A stretch of 64,000 bases of DNA from Alnus glutinosa. Taxonomy: Eukaryota; Streptophyta; Magnoliopsida; Fagales; Betulaceae. Below the pieces are notes generated by a model. The model ran no database searches, had not been told where the DNA came from, and worked only from the letters and a program-made list of their open reading frames with translations. The stretch's first letter is position 1. Each line of letters begins with the position of its first letter. The position numbers and the translations under genes were made by a program. Below, one piece after another: positions 38,460 through 50,029 of this stretch. The stretch is taken from the NCBI RefSeq assembly GCF_958979055.1, contig NC_084898.1, positions 19,797,124 through 19,861,123 on the forward strand, given 5' to 3'.

Positions 38460-41450
38460 ATCTATAAAGTGTTCACATGATTACTCATGTTAAGGGAAAG
38501 ACCGATAAATGCAATCATGCCCAACACTTAAAGCATGAGAATAAGGTGCCAATAAAGTATTATGGCAATCAAGATACCTATTTCTCATGCAATACGGAAA
38601 ATTAAGGGCACATAAAGAAAGATTGCGTGAAGTATGAGAAATGACTTAAAATAAAGATAATCTCATATATCTAGTATGTCGTGAATCTCTTTTAGTGACT
38701 CATTTAAATATGTTGTGGATTGATTGTGGTTTAACAATCCACGTTGTCAACACAAATGCAGAATCTTTTTAAAAGTGAATAACACGTGTTTATAATTTGC
38801 ATGTGGATGTTGGGATCTATAGGTTAATTTTGAGATTCAGTTATATTTTTTACCTAAAAAATGATTTATATTCCATAATCTTTTAGAAATTTATTTTCTA
38901 GTTTGGTTTGTTAAAAATTTCAATTTTTGAAAATTTTCTTATTTTAGGTGGAATATTGGTTGGAGTTTATTTAAAGTCTATTTAAAATTGACCTACATCC
39001 CAATTTTTGAAACAAAATTATTTGTTTGTTTCTGCATACTGATGTTGACGTAAAGTAGAGTCTTTGAGAATTTAAAAAATGCTCTTGTTATGACTTTGGA
39101 GATTGAAATATATCTCTATACAGAAATTAAAAGTCGGTAATTTACTGACTTTGGTACTTGTGTGGACTGCATAAGGGAAGGCATACCAGCAAGACCATTA
39201 AAGGTGCCAAAGAGAGCTTTTTAAAATTCTTGAGATCATGTACATTGAAAGGTGTTAACCTTTCCATACTCATTGTCTAAATGGTCAGAGATATTTTTAT
39301 CTCTTTTAGTGATGACCATATAAAGTTTATGTATCTCTATCTTCTAAATATTAAAGCTGGGGTATTGAATGTTTTTAATACCTATAAGGAAGAGGAGGAG
39401 AAACAATTTGAAGATCATAAGATCTAATATAGGTATAGAGTATTAAGGTAGGTACACACAAAGGGAAATGATTAGTAATACTAATATGCTATTACCCTTA
39501 TAGAGTAAAGCTTTGAAGACCGTTGTGTATATGTTAAACAGTATTCCATCTAAGGTTGTCCATAAGACACCTTTTAAAGTATGAAATAGATGGAAGCTTA
39601 GTTTAAATTATTTACACATATGGGGTTGCCTTGCTAAAGAGAGGATTTATAATCCTCGCCTTAGGAAATTAGATTCAAGGACAACCAGCGGATCTTTTAT
39701 AAGCTATCTAGTAAACTTTAAAGGGTTTTAATGTTTTATTGTCCTTCATATAAGCATAGAGTTGTTAATTGTAAAATTTCTAGAGGATACGGAACCTAGT
39801 GGGAGTGCTCATTCACATAAATTGGAATTTGAGGAAGCACTAGAGTTGGCCAAATCTCCTCCTTATAGAGGATGATTGATTGTATTCAGGGAAAATTAGA
39901 TTGATTATCCTGAGCCACAATCACTTCTAGAACAACCAACTCATACAGAACAGGTTCAAAATCTATTCTCCCATTGCAAAATGCAGAGGAAGTAGAATTA
40001 AGAAAATCCTATAGAATAAGTAGATCAACAATTCTAAGTGATCATGTTGTATATCTCCCAGAATCTGATGTTGACATTGGACATAAAGATGATCCAAGTT
40101 TGTTTTCACATGCTATGAATGGAGAAAACTCCGCATTGAGATTCAGTGCCATGAAGTAAGAGATAAATCCATTGCTCAAAAGTCAAGCTAGACTCGTAGC
40201 CAATGTTTTTACTCATAAGGAAGGCATTGATTATCGTGAAACATTCTCTCCAGTGTCTAAGAATGGTTCATCAAGATAATCATAGCATTAGTAGCTCATT
40301 TTGATCTAAAACTACATCAAATTGATGCGAAAACAACATTTATGAATGAGGATCTTAAAGATGAGGTTTACATGACATAACCTAAACGTTTTATAAAATA
40401 ACAGTCAGAATACTTGCAAATTAAAGAATTCTATTTATGGGCTGTGATAGATCTCTCACCGGTGATATACTTTTTACAAGGTAATTGTTTTATTGTTTAC
40501 TGAAAACCTTGTTAATTAGTATATATACCTTAAGGTCAGTGGGAGTACAGTAATCTTTCTAGTCCTATATGTAGATATTATTTTTCCAAGTGATGATTTA
40601 GATTTGCTACATAAAGTTCATTTCACAAAACTTTGAAATGAAGGATTTGGGTGAAACCTCTTATGTCTTTTGACATAGAGATTCATAGAGACATAAAGAA
40701 TATTAGCATTGTCTCGGAAGGCCTACATTGAAAAAGTTTTGAAAAAATTTAGAATGAAGGATTTGCACCTTCAGTAGCAATTAAGAGGGACCGATTAAAT
40801 ATAGATTAATGTCCCAAAAGGTATTGGAATAAGGGCAGATGAAAAGTTTTTTTTAAAGCTTCTGCATTATGCATAACCATATGACTGACAATAAGAATAT
40901 TGGGTCAATGAAGTGCTGCAAATAAAGTCTTGCGGTATATGCAAGGAACCAAGAAGTACAACTTAACCTAAGGATACCTTTCCATTTGAAGGTGGTTAGT
41001 TGTTCAAATTTGAGTTTTGCTGATTGTGTAGATAGTAGAAAGTCTACTCTAAGGTGTATATCTTTTTATTGAAGGATATATCCTAGAGATGCAGTATGTA
41101 GACTATAGTTGCTACGTCTACCAAGAAAGCTAAAAGTTTAGCGTGCTATGAATTTAGTACACATGCATGATGGATGAGACATTTTGTTGAAAGTCTCAAT
41201 ATTGTCGATTTTACAGTTAGACCATAAAGATACTCTGCGGTAAATCTACTATAATCTTCTTTTATAAGAATAAAGAGTAGAAGCAGAAGTAAATCGACAT
41301 TAAGTTTCTCAGTACGAGAGATAACATTAAGAGACATAAAGTGTCTATTGAGCATATAAGTACTGAATTAATGATTGCGGATCCCATGACTTAAAGTTTA
41401 CCGGTAAAGAAAGAATAAAGTCATGCGGAATATATGAGACTCATTAATTC
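38460..41450 (+). pseudogene. Copia-2 gag-pol, heavily decayed
   Basis: Traceable pieces in order are a Gag zinc-knuckle remnant (GHIKKDCVKYEK near 38610), protease (WIDCGLTIHVVNT near 38715, with Cys for the usual Ser), integrase C-terminal part (LNSIPSKVVHKTPF, LNYLHIWGCLAKERIYNP, about 39535-39660), reverse transcriptase (THKEGIDYRETFSPVSK near 40215, then IDAKTTF and LYVDIIF, with a residue lost from the usual YVDD) and RNase H (CVDSRKSTL near 41025, IEHISTELMIADPMT near 41350). Stops and frameshifts interrupt every domain, so no protein can be made. Sequence from 36154 to 38459 is leader and unrecognisable gag. Confidence 0.85.
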
Positions 41451-41797
41451 ATTTTTTGCTTGGTTAAATTGGTTTGTCTCTTTTTGGTCTATAGACATAA
41501 AGTTATGATAATAAAGATTTTGTGCACATTTGTTATTTTATCCATGAGGATAAATAAAGTTGGACCCGAATGACTTATAGGAAGTTCATTCATAAAGCTT
41601 GATTATCCATAAGGTACTCATGTAAGGAGTGTTTTACATTGTGATACATGGAAGGGACGACCTAATTTTATAATGGTTTTACCGCCATGATTCGTGTGAA
41701 ACATTTCTTATCTGAGTGGGAGGATTCCATAAGTGATTGGCCAAACTAAAGAACCTAATACCATAAGGTCATGTGTCATAAAGGCCAAGTGGGAGAA

Positions 41798-42274
41798 TGT
41801 AAGATATTATTCCCTTATGTGGCCTTTATATCACATTTTACGGTGTTTGCTATGTTTATTATTTTTTTAATAAACATATACGGTATTATGATTATTTCTA
41901 TTAATTTAGATTACCGTAAATATGGAATCGGTATTATGGTTATTTCTATTAATTTAGATTACCGTAAATATGGAATCGGTTAATTGATTTTAAAAATCAA
42001 TTAACAATATTGTTTCCTTGATGGAAGGAAACAATACGGTGTTTACCATTTGAGGATCCCTAACCTAGCCTATAAATAGAGTGCCTGTGTACACCATCAG
42101 TATAGCCATCAAGCAATAGACATAGGTTAGAAGACACCTCATAATTTTGTTCTTAGAAGTTCTGGAGGAGTGCTTGAGCAACAATGGCCGGAGGTATGCC
42201 TAAAACTGTTCTATTTAATTTTTCGCTGCGCATGTTAGGTTAAAGAAATAATTGTTATTTAATTAATTCTAACA
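41798..42274 (+). repeat. Copia-2 3' LTR
   Basis: 477 bp, the same length and structure as the 5' LTR, including the 48-bp tandem duplication (about 41883-41980). Differs from it at about 13 bases. Confidence 0.9.
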
Positions 42275-42299
42275 AGCTCGAATTTCAATAGCTAATAAT

Positions 42300-42775
42300 T
42301 CAGCAGCTTTCCTCAGACGAATTATAAAAATCCGACGCCAGATCGTTAATTTCTTCCACCAAAATGAGAGGTTTGACTTCTTCTCGCAGCTCGAATTTTG
42401 CACACCTGTAAGTTGTGTTAGAAGAATATAGAGGGCCTGAATGATCCTCTGTAAAATAAACTAAAACAAACATATTATTCTTTAACAGATAAGCTTAAGC
42501 TTAAGAGCATGGAAGCAACACCGACTACTCTCCACTCCAAAAACTAAAACATATAACATGCAACATTTACTAAAATTGCAGATTGGATATCTTTCCCATG
42601 TCTCCATAGCAAACCTCCACCAATGCAACAATGTTCCTAAACCCTCTCAGTCATTAATCAACAGAGAGTAAAGTTGGTTTTATTACATACAAAATCAGAA
42701 AAAAAAAAATGCAGCTTAAAGTTTAATATATCATTTCCTTATCGATCTTGATTAATCTGAGGTTAAAGCACAAAA
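42300..42775 (-). pseudogene. F-box copy D relic (exon 2 and intron only)
   Basis: Exon 2 (42405-42300, 106 bases, acceptor TTACAG|GTGTGC) is open and ends in the same SSEESC tail as copy B. The intron follows up to about 42770, where homology stops before exon 1. The F-box and FBA coding parts are missing. Copia-2 lies directly beyond exon 2, and a short duplicate of the exon end lies on the far side of that element. Confidence 0.85.
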
Positions 42776-43809
42776 TTATTGTCGAAATAAAATAATACCA
42801 ATATAAAAATTAACAATTAAATAAATAATTGTTACACAAATAATTGGTTGAAAATATTATTATTGATACTAGACCATATTAATCCGAAATAATAATAATG
42901 AAATAAATACAGTACAAGAGATTAAAATTAAAGTAAGGAAAAATCTTACAATGTTATAAAATCACGCAAAAGCGTTGTTCTTAAAAATTGATTCATGCCT
43001 CATGGAATATATAACTCGGTGTAATCAGATCTCTTGACACGTAACCTCTCAGGATTAGACTATAGCATCTATTTTCGTTAAGGACACACTTTCAAAAACG
43101 AATATCAAATAGAACAACCCTTTGATCAAAGTAGATGGGGGACTTTGAAAAAAAAAACAAAAAAATCTTTGTAGAAAAACTAATAATATAATATATGACC
43201 TCATGCCTTCAAACAAGGATTTTTGCGACACACTATACAGTGTTCTTTTTCTTTTTGGATGGTAACCTACATGTATATATACACACACACACGGATAGTG
43301 ATTGAGGCACAACCCTTAATACATCTTTTACATATATTAGAGTGGAATCCATGTTTATAGTTCTTATTCCGATAAATGTTGAATTGCGTTAAAATTGTGA
43401 TAAGAATTGTACTTTTAGCACTTACCTATACACACACGTTGGAAAGATCAGTCAAATGTCATAAAATCAAAATGTTGACTAAATGCTTAATTGTTATGAC
43501 CAAACAATCATAACGGTCAGAACGTTTAATTGAAGATCAAAAGCCATAAAACAATTTAATACCCAACGGTCATAAACAAACGGAAATCAGTTTTTTTTTT
43601 TTTTTTTTTTTTTCTCTCTCTCTCTCTTTTATTTACCATAAAAACTCATGAATATATGTTAATAAATTAGTTTTTTCTTTGCCATAAAAACTCATGAATA
43701 CATTTTGAGAAATTAGTTTTTTCCTTCCTTATAAAAACTAATGAATATATTTTAATACCAAATGGTAAAACATTTAAAAATGACTAAAAATGAAATAATT
43801 TTTGCAACA
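42776..43809. other. Unassigned stretch, no gene seen
   Basis: AT-rich sequence that replaces F-box exon 1 between copy D exon 2 and the next upstream block. It has a T-run followed by (CT)n at 43591-43627 and a short ACAC run near 43281. Three spaced ACTCATGAATA or ACTAATGAATA words occur near 43646, 43689 and 43738. It may be an unrecognised insertion. Confidence 0.4.
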
Positions 43810-44857
43810 CACATATTACAACAAAATATAGACTAATGCATTAACCAACAACTTTAAGAGTGCGTTTGGGATTGCGATTTCGTAGACAATAAGTGCGATT
43901 TTAAACCAAATCGTAAAACATAAATTGTTTGGAAACTGCGTTTTTAAAAATTGCGATTTGAAACGCAGAAAATCTGTTTTTTCAAATCGCATGTAAGATG
44001 GTACTTTTTTGAAAACGCATAATTTTAAATGTTAATTTGCGATTTTAAATGTTAAACTGTAATTTTGCCAAACATTTAACTGTGTTTTTAAAAATCACTT
44101 TTTTCAAATTGCACATTTTAAAATCTTGATTTTAAATCGTACTTTTTAAAATCGTAAACCCAAACGGACCCAAACTGAGAAACTAAATTTCCTCAACCCC
44201 ATTTGTTTTAGCTAAAAATGTTTTTTCGTCCGCGAGATAGAAAGAGATGACGAACATGAGTTGCAGAGAAAGAGAGGAAGTGAGATTAAAATCCAGTGCA
44301 ATTATCTGCCTATATAGCTTACAATTTGGGCAGACAATTGAAAAGGGGCCCTTGTGAGATCTAACCGTTCAGAGAGTTATGCCCCATAAGAGGCACTCTT
44401 ACACTAGCCCGCTTGAAGGTGTGTGAAAGCGACGGAAAATGATTTATGTAGAGGCGTAAAACAATATTTAACGCATAATGAAGTTTATTTTTCTTAATCA
44501 ACTAAAAATATATTTAGGTTAACCAATATTTTACGTTAGACAGATACAAAATTAGAGAAAACGCCAAAACAAACGAAGAAAAAAAAAAAAAAACCCCGAG
44601 ATCAACTCGACAAAAAAATTCAGCCCAAACTCATTGATACTGAAATAACTTCACTAGGTCCACTAGTAAATCAATCTCATGAATCAAAAAAACTCGATTT
44701 GTACTTTACATGGATTTCCCATTTCTTGAATCATGAAGTAGCAACAAGAAACTCAAACAAAGAGCAGCAGAAACCAAAATCGACTTTAAACAATTCAATA
44801 TATCTTAAAGCCCACCTAATAATCAGTTTGGTTGTCAAAAAACAAATTAAATAATAC
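43810..44857 (-). promoter_or_regulatory. Orphan F-box upstream block with a MITE
   Basis: Matches the F-box upstream blocks (TTTCCTCAACCCCATTTGTTT and GATTTCCCATTTCTTGAATCAT). A PIF/Harbinger MITE interrupts it at 43858-44171. No F-box start codon follows. It probably belonged to copy D before exon 1 was replaced. Confidence 0.55.
43858..44171. mobile_element. PIF/Harbinger-type MITE, copy 1
   Basis: 314 bp, ends GAGTGCGTTTGGGATTGCGA and CCCAAACGGACCC, flanked by TAA and AAA where the sister block has a single TAA. The same family and length occur at 54754-55067. Confidence 0.8.
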
Positions 44858-45056
44858 ATTGGAATTTCTCTACTTTTACTCTCACTTGGCCTACTCGCTT
44901 GACTTAAGCATTGGAGGGAGGAACGCCGGCCAACACCCAACGTGTTCTCACTATTTTGTAGAGTACCCAAAAGCCCGAGCCAACGAAGGAGCAAACTGAG
45001 CTGTTAAAGGAACGAATCAGGAGCTAACACGTCATCAGACCGAAAACTGCACCAAC
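44858..45056. other. Mixed relic between orphan block and P450 fragment
   Basis: Holds words such as GACTTAAGCATTGGAGGG and CGCCGGCCAACACCC that resemble plant retrotransposon LTR text. No boundaries can be drawn. Confidence 0.3.
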
Positions 45057-45428
45057 AAGTGGTTACCATGTCCCAAAAGGCACCCGGCTAATCACAAACC
45101 TTTGGAAAATCCATATAGATCCACGCATATGGTCAGGTCCGTTGACATTCTAGCCAGAAATATTTCTCACCACCCAAAAAGATATTGATATTAGCGGTAA
45201 AAATTTTGAGTTAATCCCGTTTGGAAGTGGTAGAAGAGTTTGCCCTAGAATATCTTTTGACCTTCAAATGATACACTAAGCACGTACTGGTTAGTTTCTT
45301 ACAAATATTGTATGAGATCTCAACTCCTTCGAATGCGTTGGGACATTGATATGACTGAGAGCCCTGAACTAACGAACTTGAAAGCCACTTTGGCCACTTG
45401 AAGTTCTCATCACACCGTGCCTACCTTC
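45057..45428 (+). pseudogene. CYP82-type cytochrome P450 fragment
   Basis: Codes for the last third of a P450 without its first exon: [18 protein letters not shown], then the Pro-Glu motif decayed to PEIF (normally PERF), then [18 protein letters not shown], the heme loop with its Cys kept but the following Gly changed to Arg. Stops occur before the PEIF motif and after LQMIH, and the frame is lost toward the end, where KATLATLEVLITP-like text can still be traced. It is closest in pattern to the CYP82 gene at 47838-50029, on the same strand, and is a dead tandem relative. Confidence 0.85.
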
Positions 45429-46063
45429 CAAACTTTATGGATTAACCACAGTGTAATTAATACAATTCATGGCCATGGACAGGCCTAAGTACTGTGACGA
45501 TACAATCTTTTATTAAGAAATATTCTATGATAATTATATGATTACAATCTTTTCATTACTCAGTGTTTTTCTTATAATTATTAATAACATTAAGATAAAG
45601 AGCTCATATATATATATATATATATATATTAACCATTAAATCAATAAGACTCATATGTAAGTCCTTAATCTGAAAGTCTTCAAGCTCCTGTCAAACTCGG
45701 ATGCTGGTTCAGTATGCCGACCGTGCACAAACCAGTCAAGTGAATTGAATTGTTTCAATTTCTATTCTCGATAGGATCAACCGTTACATCAAAATGATGG
45801 AAAAAAATGACAGATAGGAAGGAAAATCTCAGTCATTGGCCCAGCCCCCTTTTCCATTGATAGGATCTAAGAAAATCTTTCTGAAGACAAAACAGGAAAT
45901 TAAAAGATAACGCTTTCACGGTTGAAAATGATTGTGTGTCCTAGACGTCTGATAGTGGCGCACAATTTTGTTGAAAAAAATCTCGCGACTTAACCAACTA
46001 ATCAAGGGCCTACAAGCTAAAAAGGTCAAAGAACCCAATATATTTTTTTTTTTTTTAGAAAAA
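45429..46063. other. Intergenic, no gene seen
   Basis: AT-rich, with a short TA microsatellite at about 45607-45630. No open frame of interest. Confidence 0.5.
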
Positions 46064-46838
46064 AATACATATAACTCTTTCCAAACTACTATCATTAATA
46101 TTCTTTCAAACTACCAATTGTATCAATTTTTCTTTTAAACTATTGAAAAATGTCAATGTCTCCCTAATAACAAAAATATCATTTATAAAATTATTAAATT
46201 TTTTAAAAAATAAACTAAAAAAATTATTTTTAAAAAAATCTAAAATAAAAAAAAAGTTATTCAAAAAACAAAAAAAATTAAAAATAAAAACGGTTTTTTC
46301 TTTTCTTTTTATATTTTTTATATTTTTTTCTTTATTTTCAGTTATTTTTTCATTTGTTTTTTTTTTTTTAAAAAAAAAAATTCATCCTTTTTGTTTTTTC
46401 TTTAATTTGTTTTTTAAAAATTTAATTTTTAATTTTAGTTTTTTTTTTTTCGAATTTATAAAGACATTTTTGTCTTATTGAAAAAAGTTTAGGGTCACTT
46501 TTGTCTTTCTGTTAGTCTTATGGGAATATTGACATTTTTTGATAGTTTGAAGGGGGATATTGACACAATTAGGGGTGGAGCCAGCATTCAAACTTTCGAG
46601 GGCATGATTAAAAAAAAAAAAAAAAAATGGGGGGGAGGGGGGGGAATATAAAAAAATAAAAAATTTTAGAAGTAAATTTTAATTTTAATTTTTTTTTTAA
46701 AATTTTTTTTTTTTTCTTGAGAAAACTTGGGTCTTGGGCTGGTCAGGCCCCCCAAGGCTCTATGTGGCTCTGCCACCGGATACAAATGGTAGTTTAAAAA
46801 AATATTGACAATAATGGGATAGTTTGAGAAAATTATGA
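46064..46838. mobile_element. Long-TIR AT-rich element (copy 2) with a nested insertion
   Basis: Left arm (TCCAAACTACTATCATTAAT, then AAAATGTCAATGTCTCCC) and right arm (TATTGACAATAATGGGATAG) are complementary, as in 12950-13506. A second element lies inside at 46569-46789. The A/T-only core explains the Lys/Phe-rich frame near 46143. Boundaries are approximate. Confidence 0.5.
46569..46789. mobile_element. Nested small TIR element (GGTGGAGCCA type)
   Basis: Starts AGGGGTGGAGCCAGC and ends TGGCTCTGCCACC. Flanks GACACAATT and GATACAAAT suggest a diverged 9-bp duplication inside the host element. Confidence 0.5.
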
Positions 46839-47804
46839 ATAATGTTTTTTATTTATTTATATATTATTATTATTATTAAAAAAACATAAAAAAGCGAAAG
46901 AACAAATCAAAGTTACAGTTGATGTGACCAAATCTTCACACTGCACATGAGAAAAGGGGAACGGTGTATATGAGATTAAGGGCTGATTGGTGCATAACTA
47001 TTATGTAGAATCTTTTCTCCATCAGATTTATGGGAAGTGATTGCTGCACTACCGATGTTGCAAGCCACCGTCTGGGTCACTGGGTGGGAGACTGGAGTGG
47101 GGGTTGGTTGAAACTTGCCATTTTTATCTAAGCTGGCTTTCAGTATAGAAGTAGAAGTTGTAGATAAGTCTGCAAGTCTTTTCCAAATTCCAGTAGAGTT
47201 ATACAATTTTGTAGGGCAAATATATTTGTACAAACCTTTTTTTTAAAATAAATAAATAAATAACTAAAAATTACTCGCATTTGTTGGGAGATTCATGCGG
47301 GTGATCAGATTGAGAATTCACTCTTGCATAATAACTGTGCATATGTTATACAAGAGTGTAGACATATGAGGTAGGACTTATAAAGTGAGTCCCACCTCAT
47401 ATGTATATATAGTTGTGTATATATTGTACAAAGATCATTGCTCATTTGAGACCATGCATATGAGACCCATCTTATATGCAAAAAAAGAAAAAAAAAAAAA
47501 GAAAAAAAAAAAAAGAAAAAAAGAAAAAAAAAAAATGAGGTTGTACAAAATAACACTCAGAACTTTATGACCAATGGTACTCTGTACAACTTTGAATTTG
47601 TTTTAATCAGACAGTCTTATTTATTGGTTTTACGATATGATCTTGTTCTCACATCTCCATCTCTTATTTAGTGGACCAAAACGATGTGGTTCGATTGGTT
47701 GCATGACCCAGTCAAGACCACGTGGTGTTAGCAAATCTTGAAATGAAGAGGCACAATATTTGACCTTGAATATATACAAGCTAGGGACTGCGCGCAAAAG
47801 AAAC
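46839..47804. other. Upstream region of the CYP82 gene
   Basis: No supported gene. A minus-strand frame at 47233-46976 (85 codons) is not recognised. An A-rich run lies at 47480-47535. A TATA-like ATATATAC at about 47769 fits a start site near 47800 for the P450. An inverted repeat around TCATATG occurs at 47360-47480. Confidence 0.45.
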
Positions 47805-47837
47805 ATGCACCTTCTCCCAAAACCTCTATCCAGAAGT

Positions 47838-50029
47838 ATGCTCTTTCCTCATGCATCCTCTACAACTTTCATGGCCAGTATCTTCGCCTTTTTTCTGTTC
47901 ATCTTCTTTCTATTATGGATATTAAGAAGAGCCCAAATAACTGCTCGTAAAACAACACTTCCACCACAAGCCGGTGGCGCGTGGCCTTTGATTGGCCACC
48001 TCCACCAATTACGAGGGACAACAGCAGCCCATATAACATTGGGTAACATGGCCGATAAGTATGGATCAATCTTCACTATCCGGCTGGGCATACATCGGGC
48101 TCTGATAGTGAGCAATTGGGAGATAGCAAAAGAGTGCTTCACCATTAATGACAAAGCCTTTGCCAGCCGTCCAAAAGCTATTGCTCCACAACTCCTAGGC
48201 TACAACTATGCCATGTTTGGGTTTAGCCCTTACGGTCCTTACTGGCGCCAAGTGCGTAAAATAGCCACCCTCGAGCTCCTATCAAACCACCGGCTTGAGA
48301 TGTTCAAAGACATCCGAGTGTCTGAGGTAAATACATCTATAAAAGAGATATATGAGGTCTGGGTCAAGAACAACAACATGTTGGTAGAGATGAAGAGATG
48401 GTTTGGGTCCACAACCCTAAATATTTTATTTAGGATGGTTATAGGGAAGCGATTTGATGGGACTGCAACCAAGGATGAGATTAATGAAGATAACGATCAG
48501 TGGCAGAAGTCAGTAAGAGATTTCATTGAGTTGAGTGGTAGGTTTGTGGTAGCAGATGCTCTTCCTTACTTAAGGTGGTTGGACTTGGGAGGGTACGAGA
48601 GGGCCATGAAGCGAACTGCAAAAGAATTTGATGATGTCGTTGAAGGTTGGTTAGAAGAACATAAGCAAAGGAAAGTTTCTGGTGAGGCAAAGGGACACCA
48701 AGACTTTATGGATGTTATATTGTCTATTGTTACCGACGACGAAGGGATCTCTAATTATGATGCTGATACAATCACTAAAGCTACATGTCTGGTAAGCTTT
48801 TGATGTACCCTATAACAACAAGATGCATGTTCCTTGAATATTATGAACATGCATGAATATTTCGATAAGTAGAGTGATTATCATTGATCAACTAGCTAGC
48901 TAGTAGTAAATTAATAGGCATAGGCATCATAGAGTTCATAGTTGTTTGGTAACCATTTTGATCATGCATCCAAGAGAAAGATCATCAAGTCCATGACGAG
49001 AAAAATAACAATCAAATTAATATATATAATTGGCTTAACAATGTGAGGGAAGAAGTACTGTTGGTTTATGGAAATTCTTCGTTTTAACAAAACAGAAGAA
49101 GTATATTGGTGGATATCCCCCCGTGTTGTCGAGGCCTGATATGCAGGGGACGTTCAACCGTCCCCTGCAGGCCTTTTATATTAAAAAATTTGTTTTCAAA
49201 TCAAAAAGTTGTCTCTGATGACATTAGAGACAACTTTTTGATTTAAAAACAAATTTTTTAATATAAAAGGTTCCTCTTAGGAATCATTTCCCCTGTGTTG
49301 TCAGGTTGTGAAACTATTTGGTTAAGTCTATCCAAAAGCTAGTGGTCCAATATTCAAACATTTTTTGCCTAACCATCTAAAACTTTGACTTTGGTACTTT
49401 TGCAGGCCCTTATCCTAGCGGGCACAGATACAACAACAGTAACAATGACATGGTCTCTCTCTTTGCTTCTTAACAACCGGGAAGCCCTAAAGAAAGCACA
49501 ACAAGAGTTAGATGTTCAGATTGGCAGGGAGAGGCAAGTAAATGAATCCGACATGAAAAACCTGGTCTATCTCCAAGCTATCCTCAAAGAAACAATGCGT
49601 TTATACCCCGCTGCACCACTCTCTCTCCCGCACGAATCCATGGAAGACAGCACTTTGGCTGGCTATCACGTTCCAGTAGGCACACGACTTTTTGTTAATC
49701 TCTCAAAGCTCCATCGAGACCCACGTGTGTGGTCTGATCCAAATGAATTTCGGCCAGAAAGATTCCTTACAACCCATCTGGATGTTGACGCTAGGGGCCA
49801 GCATTTCGAGTTTATACCATTTGGCACTGGCAGAAGAGGGTGCGCGGGAATCTCTCTTGCGTTACAAGTTATGCAACTCACACTTGCCACCTTGTTGCAC
49901 GCTTTTGAAATTACAACCCCGTCAAATGAGCCCGTGGACATGACTGAGAAAGTCGGAATTACCAACATGAAAACCACACCACTTGAAGTCCATCTCACTC
50001 CACGCCTTCCTACCCAAGTATACGCATGA
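47838..50029 (+). CDS. Cytochrome P450, CYP82 family, two exons
   Basis: Join of 47838-48791 and 49406-50029: 525 residues, phase-0 intron with CTG|GTAAG and TTGCAG|GCC, just before the I-helix as is usual for this family. An N-terminal anchor ([19 protein letters not shown]) and basic hinge are followed by the Pro-rich region ([15 protein letters not shown]), I-helix AGTDTTT at about 323-329, KETMR at 379-383, PERF at 435-438 and heme loop [10 protein letters not shown] with Cys about 464. By family it is an ER-bound monooxygenase of specialised metabolism using a P450 reductase; CYP82 members hydroxylate phenolics, terpenoids or alkaloids, and the substrate here is unknown. ATG 47805 would add 11 residues. 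I prefer 47838 from the TATA position and normal length. Gly-Cys-Ala replaces the commoner Ile-Cys-Pro in the loop. Confidence 0.92.
49142..49270. repeat. Two adjacent hairpins in the CYP82 intron
   Basis: A short one (49142-49169, TGCAGGGGACG against CGTCCCCTGCA) is followed by a 99-base near-perfect hairpin (49172-49270) with arms of about 44 bases (AAATCAAAAAGTTGTCTC against GAGACAACTTTTTGATTT). It is MITE-like, with no coding. Confidence 0.8.

Larger units (their letters stand above)
35662..42274 (+). mobile_element. Degenerate Ty1/copia element (Copia-2)
   Basis: 6.6 kb with two 477-bp LTRs (35662-36138, 41798-42274), TG..CA type ends (TGTAA..CTAACA), an iMet-type primer site two bases after the LTR and a purine tract AAGTGGGAGAA before the 3' LTR. 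All copia domains can be traced in order, but each is broken by stops and frameshifts. The LTRs differ at about 13 positions by eye. Each LTR has a TATAAATA box and an internal 48-bp tandem duplication. The long leader contains a tRNA-like relic and subrepeats. Confidence 0.9.

Noticed and set aside
46143..46481. 112-codon Lys/Phe-rich frame
   Set aside because: Lies in the A/T-only core of a transposon; low complexity with no domain.
46976..47233. 85-codon minus-strand frame upstream of the P450
   Set aside because: Ordinary composition but no recognisable domain, no partner exon and no conservation in the window; kept only as part of the intergenic note.
47760..47804. Longer N-terminus for the CYP82 gene
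   Set aside because: The frame begins with TTG, not ATG, and overlaps the TATA-like box.
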